Origin: Symbiodinium natans
Taxonomy: Eukaryota; Sar; Dinophyceae; Suessiales; Symbiodiniaceae
Length of the DNA stretch: 64,000 bases
Direction of reading: 5' to 3'
Assembly: GCA_905221605.1 (NCBI GenBank)
Contig: CAJNDS010000348.1
Span: forward strand, 1-64,000
How positions within the stretch are numbered: position 1 is the stretch's first letter; every line of letters starts with the position of its first letter. Of the stretch, positions 45,801-55,794 are shown one piece after another. A model generated the notes under the pieces. That model worked only from the letters and a program-made list of their open reading frames with translations. It was not told the origin of the DNA and did not search any database. The translations under genes were made by a program, and so were the position numbers.

Positions 45801-46160
45801 TCACACGCGTGCACACAGCACTGCGGTACAGTACTGAGCATTGACTGAGCACATTGGAGCTGCAACCGGGCTGCCAGAGTGACCATCGAAAACGCCGAAC
45901 AAGGAGACAACGATCTTCCTGCAGCCGGCACCTGCTTGCTTCACGGGTCGGAGGGGGGAGGGCAGCCATAACTTTTCTGAGCCCCATCCTACGGACTCCA
46001 CGGGAATGCCGGCGCGAACAATCAGCCGATCCTGGACATATTTCATATTTCAGTCTTTTTTCAATCTGTACCAAATGGACACTGCCAAGTCGTCCTCCAT
46101 GTGAGGCTTGCCGACTCCCCTTTCCTGACAGGCACAAGTCGGCTTGCCACCCAACTGAAG
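42893..46160 (-). CDS. PP2C-family Ser/Thr protein phosphatase (PPM)
   Basis: The exons carry all main PP2C motifs in order. These are ERGVGKPHMEDDLAV (46.1 kb, RxxMED-like); SLFGVFDGHSG (45.9 kb, the DGH metal motif, with Ser in place of the second Gly of DGHGG); GSTACTCTFYGPDE (45.17 kb, after an AAG acceptor and before a GT donor); GRLRLAVANAGDSRAVLG (45.05 kb); DVPGERKRIETEGAVRF (44.8 kb, the E..RI block); IWRIVLPSKKADLGV (44.57 kb); LSVSRGFGDIEYKMG (44.37 kb); IEVVSAVPRPEASK (44.2 kb); DCFVVIASDGVWGPVSDGEA (44.0 kb, the second metal Asp); ACEQAVRIVAGALREGG (43.83 kb); AARQLLEIAHQRDGHDAAA (43.2 kb); and FEDKTVLVIWF (43.0 kb, with DK where DN is usual). It stops at TGA 42893-42895. It should be a Mn/Mg-dependent soluble phosphatase, and the metal-binding Asp residues are retained. 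Some exon borders are approximate and the true 5' exon is uncertain. Confidence 0.88.
45466..45484. repeat. Poly-C tract (C19) in a PP2C intron
   Basis: Nineteen uninterrupted C on the plus strand (poly-G in the transcript), between the DGH exon and the GSTA exon of the PP2C gene. Confidence 0.9.
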
Positions 46161-46329
46161 TGGCACAAGCCCACTGCGACGTTCCTGGAAGGTGCCAATC
46201 TGCATGCCATTGATCCTTGAGGCAAGCAGCACATATGTCACGTTTGTGATATCTTGTACCAAATGTCAACTAGCACGTGCTGCAGTAGTGCTTCAGCAAT
46301 CCGTACCAAAATCCTGGCATCTCACAAAG

Positions 46330-46708
46330 GACATGTCTGAACATTTCTGTGTCAGATGACTTGCCTCAAGACCTTCCTCATTAACAGACAGCTTCAGGAG
46401 GGCAGTTCCCAGGTGAGGTACCTCATGGCTCCATATCCTGGGCAAAAAGGGTTAGTCAGGGAACTACCTGCCTGAATTTGTCCTCTACTCCTAAGACTTA
46501 TGCATTAAATTGCGGCTGCGCGACTGGCAGCCTAGAGATAAGGGTTCTCATGAGTCACGACTTTGTCGTCCAAATGATACCAATACGTGGTCAGCTGGTC
46601 ATCCCGGAAGGCCAGCCACGGCCCGCCCTCACGGGCGCGTATAGCTCTGTGCAGGATACGGTTGGCCTCACCATGAGCAGGGACAGAGATCTCTGTGAGT
46701 GTCGACAT
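46330..46708 (-). CDS. WW-like exon, probable 5' end of the PP2C gene
   Basis: The exon at 46708-46548 begins with ATG at 46708 (MSTLTEISVPAHGEANRIL) and encodes GGPWLAFRDDQLTTYWYHLD followed by DKVVTHENPYL. The spacing of the first Trp, the central YWYH aromatics and the final ENP fits a WW domain, though the second Trp position reads His. A second likely exon at about 46440-46330 encodes LLKLSVNEEGLEASHLTQK. They lie directly upstream of the first PP2C motif on the same strand with no stop-plus-start boundary between, so they may be its N-terminus. WW domains bind Pro-rich peptides and could target the phosphatase. A separate small gene is the alternative. Confidence 0.45.
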
Positions 46709-47069
46709 GTTCGCCCCGGCCCCGGCCCCGGAGCGACCCCCTTGTTTCCTCATTTCCTGTCCGGGGCTCCCTCCCCGCTTTCGTTCGGAAGTTTCTGCGT
46801 GCAAACCTGAACTGTCACGTGCTGGGAAGTGGACTCCCAGTCGTAAAGGTTCTGTTTCCGCACTTCACACTCTCACCCCCCAAGACCTCACCAAGGGAAG
46901 TCTTCGGGACCTCTTGTGAGCTAGCAAAACCTTCATCGCCTTTCAAACTTGCCCTTAGTAGCAACCTCACAAGGATTCAGGAACCCCCCCTTTCTCTGAA
47001 CATCTCTGAACCCCCATCCCAATTTTAAAAGCCCCTAATACCAAAACTTTCTAACCTTCAACGGGCCTT

Positions 47070-49566
47070 CTAGTTACTATGGGCCTCCTCGTGTGGGACC
47101 ATGCGGCCCGCACGCCATAAGCGATTCTCCGCGTCTAGGGTGAGCTGCACATGGTGCCGCCGGTGGCCGTGCCCGTGCCGTTCCCAGAATGCCTCCGTGC
47201 TGAAGAGGTCGCCTTAAGGCTGGCGGACTTCTGTGTTGCTCGCTCGTCGTCTGCTTAACACGCATTATAGACCTACGTACAATCCGATAGGGCTGAACCA
47301 GTCTCAACTCGGCAACCTCCATGGGCAGGGCCTTGGGCCTGTTTACGCAGCCTAGTTGGCGTCATCAGCTCAGTCGCAGCAGTCCTCGCACACCACCTCG
47401 GATCTCCTCTCCTGTGCTGAAACCAACATTTCAGCAAGAAGGCGGTGACTTTATTCCACTGCTGTTCATGGTGCCTCACACGATGCATGTCCAAGGTTCT
47501 GGGTATTCTGAGCAGGCAAGGCCACCCAAAAAACGGCAGTGCTTTGAGCTTAAGATTGGTGTGCGCATGATTGCATCCGCATAGCCACGGCGTGAGAAGT
47601 ACTGCCCGTCCACCTGCGTCACAGCTCTCCCTCCACCACGGAAGCAAATCCCCGAACTCCTCTTGAGCTTCACCAGAATTCTGCACGAAGAAATTGCTGG
47701 CATCTCGGCTATGAGAAGCTTATGTTTCCAAAAAGCGCCAATTATAAACACAGCAAGAAACCCCAGAAGAAGACGAGCAATAGACCGTAATTGCGAGAAA
47801 TGCATTAACGATGACATTGATCATCACACCATCGGCCCTGCCTCGCAAGTAGCAGGCTCCTGGGGATACACCGAGCAAGCACACCTGGGATGAGGTTCAT
47901 CTTGTTTGGCGAGGGCACCCTGTTCTAATCCATTTCATACTTTCCATCGTAGTACCAACACCGGCTAGAACTCAGGATGAGAATCTGCTCCACCTTAAGT
48001 GGATGGTGATGACGGCGCTTGCCCGTAGAGTGGCAGCGAGCAAACCCTTCCATACTGAAGAAGTCCATGCACTCCTGTGGTGCAAGAAACTGCGTCATTC
48101 AAGTGCTCGGATCTGCTAGGAATTGTTATGGTCGTTTGGGGTTCACTTCTGACAAGCGAGTCCTCACACTTGACCGTGGCGGGCTGAGCCTCCAACTCTG
48201 AGCACATGATGATGCCGTCTGGCTGGGACATCATCTCTTGGATTTGCTCTTGCCGAAGCTGCGCAGCGAATGCATCGACATCAGCTTTGACACCAGTAGC
48301 CAAGGAGATGTCGTACTGATCCTCAGCGAACATGTCCATGGCCATCTTCACCTGCAAGCGAGCTACAGCAAAGCTGCTGCTTAATTTGAAGCTCTACTTC
48401 AAACAGACGCTGGCGTGTGGCTAGGACCGTGGTGCCTTGGTGCTCAATGCAAATTCCGAGCTGGTGTCCACCCCCAGCAGCAGAGCTGCTCGTTCAAGCA
48501 GCTCAGGTGTGACAGGTGGCAGCTCGCGATTGCAGCGATTCAATGACTCGTTCAAGATTACAGCCAAGTGTGCTCGGATCCTCCGCCCACCATTAAGCGC
48601 TTGTGTCTCAGGCGCCCGGTGGTAAAAAGCCCGCAATCGAGCCACATAACACCTATACCTGTCAAGCATTGGGTGCTTTCGAACCACCAACTTCTTCTGC
48701 TCGTGGTAGTATGCCGCGCGCCCTGCATCGTCGTGGAACATGGCCCAGCCTGCCGGCAACTCTGCACCGGCAGCGCTCTCCGCCAACCAGCAAAGCCCCT
48801 CATCACGTTCCAGGTCCAGTCCTATCAGCTCGGCAGCCTTCCTCACCCCCTGTCTCGAAGACACTTGATCGGAGCTAGAGTAGCTGGAGTGGTCCACGTC
48901 CACCCTTTCCGTGCGAGCCGGCGTCTGGGACTGTCTTGATGTGGGCGACTGTAAAAGCGGTGCTTGGTCGCTTGTATGTGCACGTGAAGGCGAAGGCGAA
49001 GGCGAACCGGGCAGCCTGGCTTTGGCTCTCGTGTCAGATCCTGGGAGTTGTTTTTCCGGTGAGGGAGGAGACTTCGAAGAGCTCTCGCTCAGGGCCTTTG
49101 GACTCGTTGGACTCTCTGAGGCTCGGGTACTAAGTGCACTCAATGCACTGAGGCTGGGTGCCAGTGGCAGTGGCGAGGGCTCGCGATTTGCCTTCTTGCC
49201 CGCCTCTTGGACAGAGCCAGTGCTAAACTCCGATGCGACGCGTGGACAATCTGGCTTGGGCTTCTGAGCAGACGCGGCTTCCATCACTGCTGTCAAGTGC
49301 TTCAAGAAGAAGCCTCGGCGTTCTGGTTGAGCCAGATAGTGGCCAAACGCACGCTCACCACCATCATCTCTTAGCACCACAATGGCCATGCTCTTGTCCA
49401 GGGAAAGTGGAGCACCCCAGCTCTCTGGCCATCGGATGCTTTCAGGGTCAAAGTCCACAAGGCTGACCACACAGCCACCTTGCGGCAAATGCCATGGGCC
49501 TCGGCTTGGGGGATCCAACTTCCCCGGTTCGTAGCGCCGTCTGGATGCGGAGCCCGCTGCTCCCAT
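47070..49566 (-). CDS. CEP164-like WW protein with two degenerate B-boxes
   Basis: The large first exon starts at ATG 49566 (MGAAGSASRRR, fitting an N-myristoylation signal MGxxxS). A WPESWG segment at about 46-51 is followed by a long Ser/Pro-rich linker. A CEP164-type block at about 245-315 has ELIGLDLERDEGLCWLAES, then ELPAGWAMFHDDAGRAAYYH and KHPMLDRYRCYVARLRAF; the second WW Trp is replaced by Arg. Next, at 48.35-48.18 kb, comes QLRQEQIQEMMSQPDG and the first half of a B-box (CSELEAQPATVKCE). It is joined across an 88-nt GA-AG intron (48162-48075) to ECMDFFSMEGFARCHSTGK followed by RRHHH. A later exon gives GQYFSRRGYADAIMRTP (47.58 kb). A second B-box, RRSEVVCEDCCD (47.39 kb) plus LFSTEAFWERHGHGHRRHH (47.2 kb), precedes the TAG stop at 47070-47072. 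CEP164 proteins are found at ciliary distal appendages; a flagellar or scaffold role is inferred. Confidence 0.75.
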
Positions 49567-49649
49567 GCATCTGCACAGCTTGGGGCGCTGAACGTCTTGG
49601 CTTGTTAGACTACCCACGGATCTGGTACTGCTTGGTTACCGTAAGTACA

Positions 49650-52200
49650 AGATGTGCGTAGTTAAATCATGCTTGAAGGGAGCGGGCCGGAGCTCGTCAC
49701 GCCACGAATATGCGGAGTATATTTTTCACCCACTTGAAAGTCACTTGAACTGCTTGCTGAGTGCGAGCGACACGTTTCAGCAGAAATGTCTGGGGCGTAT
49801 GCAGCAGCTTGCGGATGAGGGCGTCCTTCTGGCCTGCGCAACAACTCTGAGTCAAAAAGCTGCCGAGCAGCAAAGGCTGTTTGCAAGCCACCTCGCCTGC
49901 GTGCTTGTCAGGCACAGCTGCGGATCGCACCCCCGCCACCTGCTCGGCACAAGAGCTGGAGTTTCAAAAGGCTTAAGACTCAACTTGACTCCTGCAGCCT
50001 CCGGGAGCCAGCCGTTGCTTCTTCCATGTCTGCTATTTTGTTTCGAGCGGGATCCGGGGATTCAAGCCTTCAATGAGGCAAGCTTACGACGACTCGGATT
50101 TAACAGGGCGGCACCATTGTGCCAACCCCAGCAGAAATTGGACAACGGCGTCTTCTCAGCCTGTGTTCTCCACATTTTCTGCCAATTAGATGCAGCTCCT
50201 CGACACGTACTCTTTTCACGTCGTGGTGAAGGCATTATACTGGAAATGGCAACAAGTTGCAAGGCTGGGTCGAAAGCGGCGTGCGAGGAGGCAAAAAGGT
50301 AGTGCGACGTTGTATACTTAACGTCGTGTGACTTGAAGGGTAACAAGGCCAGTGCTCATCGGGCTCTCAGAGCACCCCAGCATAGCGGTCCACTTGAGGC
50401 GCCCCCCTTGTCTTATCTCTCTTCCCCTTGCAATTGTTTATAAAATTACTGTACTCATTCACTCATGCTTCTGCAGAGGTTCTGTCGAATCTTGCGAATC
50501 CTCACCAACGAAGGCCGTACAGTGGATTACATGGCGTACATGGGCATATCAAGTTTATCAAGAGGAAGCGATTCCTGAGCACCGCTGCCGGTGCTCGCAC
50601 TGCGCCTTCAGCACGCCATCTTTAGATGGCGAGACGCTTGACATCGCTTGACTGGGCTTTTGCCAGTCACACTAAAGAATGCAAAGACCTGCAACCTTGA
50701 AGATGCTTGAAGATCGAAGATGCTCGAAGCTTTGGAAGCTGAGGCTGGCGCCTGGCCTGGCTTTGCGCAGGCCGGCTGACCAGGGACTCGCCGCATCACG
50801 CGTGCCTCGCGCCACCTCCCTCACGACGCAGCCGGCATTCCAGTCTCTTCACTCTTGTTCCTGTGCCTTCTAGGGAGAAGAGGTGCGCCTGAGGAGAGAT
50901 GTGCCTGATGACGTGGCAGCTTCCAGGGCACTTTCGCAGCAAGCGCGGGATGACTCGAAGCTGATGCTGCGAGCGGGGACCTACCATGCGCCTACGACCT
51001 ACCGACTCAAAACTTCGCTTCAGCCGCACCACCCGAAGTCGGGTGGCTCAGCCTCTAAATGCGAGACGATGGAAACTCACAGGCAGCCGCACTATCCGCA
51101 CTCCGCAGTGGCTTTCTCCCCTATCACTTATGCCACTTCTATTGTCTTTGGCGGCTGCCGGCAATTTCCAGAACAGCCTCTCGCTGCAATAAGACCTGCT
51201 GGAAAACACGATGCGCAGAGCCAATGAGCCCCGGCACCCTTTGCAGGTTAAGTCCTGGTGAGCCCGGCCAGTCCCAGTCCGATGGTCAACTAACTCCGAA
51301 TATCTCCGGCTCTCTACTCAGCGAACCACTATAGCTACTTGCTAGCCGGTTGCGGGCCCTCACGACTCCCATGGCTGGCCCCAGCCAAGACACCAAGATC
51401 GGCTAAAAACAATGGCGAAGGCATGCGTGGATGCCAGGGGAAAGTGGCAAACTGTCGCCTGGGGCACCTCAAAAGGCGACGTGCACGGTGCGCTCAAGCG
51501 GCAGTCAGCGAGAGACTGATCCGCCGAAGCTGGGGCATTCGTTTCTTTCCTATATTTGTTGAGCTTATGTGACAGATGTCCTGCAGAGAGCAAACGAGAA
51601 ACGACCTCGCAAATGTCCCCATGATGTGGAATGTCAGCGCCATTAAAGTTTGAAGAAGCTTTCACGCTGCCGGAGCAATCATGCAACCCATCCTTGTCTC
51701 GGGTTCTCGGGCACGGCTTGGCTTGGCCTGGCTACAAGGTCCTTACAAGCGTTGCTGCTGCTACTTCTCACCAGCCTTTACCGATTCCCGTCCTCATCAG
51801 CAACAGAAGTTATCCGCTTAAACGTCGGGTGCGCGCTGGCTTCTGAGCGTGCACGCCTTTGCAAACTCCTGCGATCTCAGCTGCAGCGCCTCGGCGTGAA
51901 CTATGTGCGCATAAGCCGCTCGTTGCTTCGCGCAAGCAAACCCCTACGTGCAAGTAGGTCCTTAGGTGCCCGGCACGCCGCAAATCTCGGGGATAGCTCC
52001 AGTGCCTGTGCCCCAACGACATACTAGGCCTAGACCCGGTACCACCCCAGCCACGCGAGCGGATGCTGCTCTGGAACGATCAGCCAAGCTGCAGCATGCT
52101 GTAGCAAAGGAAGCACAAACCCCAAGATGCCGCCATCAACACCAACACAATCTTTGTCAAGTGCACCTCGGAAAGTACAGCCACTTCCTGACTGAATGGT
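49650..52200 (+). CDS. Unidentified plus-strand multi-exon gene
   Basis: Several plus-strand pieces look coding. They are LNCLLSASDTFQQKCLGRMQ with LADEGVLLACATTLSQKAAE (49.75-49.92 kb, helical); RILTNEGRTVDYMAYMGISS (50.48-50.57 kb, after CTGCAG); MLEALEAEAGAWPGFAQAG (50.72-50.77 kb); EEVRLRRDVPDDVAASRALS with QQARDDSKLMLRAG (50.87-50.98 kb, after TTCTAG); LCKLLRSQLQRLGVNYVRIS (51.86-51.92 kb); and ALERSAKLQHAVAKEAQTP (52.07-52.13 kb). AG acceptors precede several of them. No family is recognised; the protein appears helical. The gene would be head to head with the CEP164-like gene and would converge on the minus-strand cluster at 52.2-53.3 kb. Individual joins are unresolved and the first exon's antisense is also open. 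Confidence 0.4.
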
Positions 52201-52249
52201 TGTTATGGCACCATCACGGAGCTCTTCGACGGTAGCGAAGTCTCAGCTT

Positions 52250-53305
52250 TTGGCACGGTCGTTGGGATCAGTGAGCGACGTCCCATCCTACGAAGTGTGC
52301 TCCGCAAATCATCTGCATCTGTTGTCTGTTGCATGGTGAACTTCCACAGCACGAAGTCTGCTCCCGTTCCCCGGCGGTCATGCACGGATGCCTTGTAGTC
52401 AAAGACGAAAACTTTGATCCCATTCAGGGGAGGCATGACCTCCGGACATGGCCAAACTAGCCAAACATGGGAAAAACCCCTCGGAACACGACTCGACGGG
52501 CTCGACAAGCTGACGCTGGGCTTCAGGCACCCAGGCTGTGGCCAAATAAGTGAGGTGCAACAACCTTCGGTGTGCAGGTCTTTACGGGTGCATTCCTGTT
52601 TTGTGAGGCATTGTGAGGCACCTCTGAACTCTAAACATGCAGGCCAGTGACTTCCATTGAGGACGTGAGCATGCAGCCGAAAGCCCCTTCGAGGGCTCCC
52701 TGCCACGCCAGGATGCCACTTTTTCTGCCCCATGGGGCCAGCTCCGCAAGCATCGGCAAGCATGCCTTGGAAAGAGGAATGACTCGGGGAACGACTGCAT
52801 GGGCACGAAGCTCACGCTCTCTGGAAGCTTCCGAGGGCAGGGCTCCCACCGTCCAACTGGCCACAAAAGCGGAGCCGCAGATCAACAACATCTCGTAGGC
52901 GAAGGGCCATTGGCTTGGCGGTGGGACCTTGCCGATGTGCGAGATCGAGATCTCGAGTTTATGCTGCGCAGCACCCTGAAGCCCTGAGGCCCTCACCATA
53001 AACGATACAACAAGCAGAGGGAAGCTCAGCGCCAGCGACACCTAGCGAAAGCAGGTGCAGCCACTGCAGCCCCAACGATTTGTAGATAAGGCTCTGTTAG
53101 AAGAGTTCGGCCTGCGCAATGCAAGGACGACCGTGCACGGGGAAGGACCTGCACCACTTCTCGACACCAAAAAGCAGGAATGTGATTCGAGAGAGCTGTT
53201 CAGTACGAGGCTGCTCTCATGTTGCCGTGACTCTGTTAAAGCTCCTGGCAAGGCACTCGCGCACAAAGTGGTTCCGGACCGAATCTTTTGCGACATCGCT
53301 GGACC
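52250..53305 (-). CDS. Unidentified membrane-protein exon cluster
   Basis: Exons read DVAKDSVRNHFVRECLARSF (about 53300-53235, after a CCAG acceptor), LSRITFLLFGVEKW (about 53190), VSLALSFPLLVVSFM (53041-52998, after CGCTAG and before GTGAGG; a membrane segment), FAYEMLLICGSAFVASWTVG (about 52890; a second membrane segment) followed by VVPRVIPLSKACLPMLAELA, and a soluble part NGIKVFVFDYKASVHDRRG with ADFVLWKFTMQQTTDADDL (52.42-52.28 kb). At least two hydrophobic helices indicate an integral membrane protein. I cannot name the family, and neither gene end is fixed. Confidence 0.5.
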
Positions 53306-53457
53306 CGATTAGCAAATAGGTTTAGATGCTAAGCGGAGCTATGCTAAGACATGATAACAATGCAAACAAACGTCCACCCCAACGATACAAAGATGTACAA
53401 ATATTTAGTCAAGCAACTTATTTTATTTCGAACATCCCCACCCTCTCTTGGCAGAGA

Positions 53458-53716
53458 TACTCTGGGGTTTGGCACTCCAGGGACACTCTGGGGCTGGGCA
53501 CTGTGGGAAGACTCTGGGGTTGGGCACTCCTGGACTCTTGGGGTTGGGCACTCCAGGCAGGCGGTTGGGCACTGGGCACTCCAGGCAGACTTTGCGCTTG
53601 GGCACTCCAGGGAGACTCTGGGGCTGGGCACTCCGGGAAATTCTGGGGTTGGGCGCTTCAGGGAGACTGTGGGGTTGGGCACTCCAGGGAGACTCTGGGT
53701 TTGGGCACTCAGGGAA
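53458..53716. repeat. Minisatellite, unit about 26-29 bp
   Basis: About nine imperfect copies of a unit like GGGCACTCCAGGGAGACTCTGGGGTT. Units vary in length and by substitutions, and a few are truncated. All three plus frames stay largely open over it, giving spurious Gly/Trp/Leu-rich peptides. Confidence 0.9.
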
Positions 53717-53719
53717 TCT

Positions 53720-54490
53720 CAGCGACACGGAGTAGACCGGGCGAGGAGAAGAGTTCCGGGCGAGGAGACAAGTCGAGTTTAAAATCTAAAAGCCCCACAC
53801 CGAGGGTGGTGAAAAACTTCCAGAGGCACCTGGCCAAGAGGTCAGCCAGCACTCCACCCAGTAGCGCGCCCAGCGCAGCTGAGCCCTCTCACAGTGAGGG
53901 CAGTGAATTGAGTCTCTGGGATACTGGCTGGCACTTAGAGTCTTAGAGGCGCTGTATTCAGTTCGGAAAATGGAGAATTTGGGAGCCATTGCAGGTGCCT
54001 GGGCCGACGAAGATAGAATCGCAACCTGCGCACTTCGGTCCCGTGGGATCCCGTGGGCCCGGGCCACGTGTTTATGGCATGTGCGTGGAGGGGCGCCTCC
54101 CAGTCTTCGAATCCGTAGGCTCTAAGGAACAGATGCCTGAATCCCAATGCCCAGGGCATACACATGATACCTCGGAGCATCAATGGAAGTGGATACAGTG
54201 CAGGTACAGGCCGGTTCGACCGTCTGCAATAATGCTTAAGGCCACCACAGGCTTGAATGAAGAGGAGCAGAAAAGATGGGAACTTGCCTGGGATACCATG
54301 GCTGATACGCCCGCTGCCTATTTCGGTGCTGTTGCCAGTCTAAGTCGAGTTGCAATATCCTTGTAGTCGCCAGAACTCAGCCCTGATGCCTGCGATCTGT
54401 ACTCGAGACTGGCACTGTCAAGGCAGGAATCATGATCACATCCCTCACTGGACCACTTCTCCAAGTCATGCCAGGCACTGACTTACGTCC
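53720..54490. other. No supported gene; one small plus-strand open frame
   Basis: A plus-strand frame ending at 54366 encodes LNEEEQKRWELAWDTMADTP with an ATG at 54232. It is protein-like but short and unrecognised. Otherwise nothing was seen. Confidence 0.3.
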
Positions 54491-54723
54491 CTTCTCTTCT
54501 TCTTCTTCTTCTTCTTCTTCTTCTTCTTCTTCTTCTTCTTCTTCTTCTTCTTCTTCTTCTTCTTCTTCTTCTTCTTCTTCTTCTTCTTCGTCTTCTTCTT
54601 CTCCTTCTCCTTCTCCTTCTCCTGCTCCTTCTCCTTCTCCTTCTCCGTCTCCTTAGTTCTCCTTCTTCTTCTTCTTCTTCTTCTTCTTCTTCTTCTTCTT
54701 CTTCTTCTTCTTCTTCTTCTTCT
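54491..54723. repeat. TTC trinucleotide microsatellite, two arrays
   Basis: Near-perfect TTC arrays at about 54495-54589 and 54661-54723 are separated by a TTCTCC-type hexanucleotide stretch. Purine and pyrimidine are fully strand-segregated, a sequence type able to form triplex (H-) DNA. Long open frames of poly-Ser, poly-Arg or poly-Glu over it are artefacts. Confidence 0.95.
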
Positions 54724-55794
54724 GCTCCTGGGCGACCTCTTCTTCTAGCGGGCTTGAGAAAAACGCCCCCGACAGGAGCCACTCCCGCGCGCCCTCGCTC
54801 TCTGTCCTTGTTTGTTTCTTTCCTTCTTTCGAGGGGCTTGGAGCTCTGCCCCGCACCCCTGTACAGAACGCGCGAAACAAGGCAGGTTCGTGTCGCCTTT
54901 TCCCGTAGGCCCAGTACAGTGTTCAGAGCTGTCTCTCTCACTCTCTCTCTCTCGTTTTCTCTCTCTCTCGGTCTCTCTCTACCTCTCTCTCCTCCCGCCT
55001 CGAAAGCCCTAACCCTCAGCCTGAAGGTTGCTCGCTTTTCCAATACATGCGAACCCTCTGGAAGGTTGCAAAAATGGGGTGGGGCCACGGCTCAGTTCAA
55101 CAATTCGGATCACGTGTTTCCTACGACCCTGATCTGAGTAATTCTGTGGCTTGCTCGCCTGCGGCCCCGATTCGCACCATTTCGGCATGCTCCAACATAC
55201 GCCCGCGCACAAAAGATCCGCCCTTCCAAGCTATGACGGCTTCCTGAACCAAGCTTTGCGACGCAGAACGGCCCTGGCACCTGAGGGTTGTTTCAGTTCA
55301 GAATGAGGAGGCTCATACTTCACAATAAACGGGTCTTGACTCTTGCTTGCGCGCGTCTTTCAGTTTCACAGAAAGTGGCTGCGCTCAATTCCTCTTCACC
55401 ACTGTAGAGCCGGAGGTTTTGCATCCCGCTTGTGCGGAGGAAGATACTCGGGGGGGAAAAGCAGTTTCCAGATGTTACCAGTCGCATGCAATCAAAAACA
55501 CGGTTTACATTATAATGCATCTCACGCCTGAGTGGAGGGTATGAAAACAGCGCCTTGTTCCTCATCCACTGCAGGAGGCTCACGCGTTGGTTCCCGCAGC
55601 AGAAGTGAAACCTGAGCACAACGCCAAAATCATCACCAAGCCAGCATACAATCAGAGAATCATGGGAGGGTTGGCTCATGCAGGTCGAAGGAGACCTAGG
55701 TTTTGGCTCACACAAGCATTTTCCACACAACGCCAGTCCTTCCTCGATACGCATCAGGTGCTTGCCGCTATGATCCTATGTTCTATGTCCAAGT
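54724..55794. other. CT-rich tract, then probable SGNH 3' region
   Basis: Positions 54930-55000 are TCTCTC-rich. From 55320 to 55754 the minus strand is open for 144 codons just past the SGNH stop, without a recognised domain. It probably lies in the 3' untranslated or intergenic region. Confidence 0.35.

Noticed and set aside
48568-49267. Several plus-strand frames of 80-123 codons
   Set aside because: Antisense to the large CEP164-like exon.
53458-53716. Regularly spaced repeats that could suggest a CRISPR array
   Set aside because: Units abut without unique spacers and vary in length, and the genome is eukaryotic; it is a minisatellite.
53326-53946. 206-codon plus-strand Gly/Trp/Leu-rich frame
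   Set aside because: Translation of the minisatellite; the other plus frames are equally open over it.
54483-55088. 201-codon minus-strand Arg/Glu-rich frame and matching poly-Ser plus-strand frame
   Set aside because: Produced by the TTC microsatellite, which has no stops in most frames; no real protein signal.
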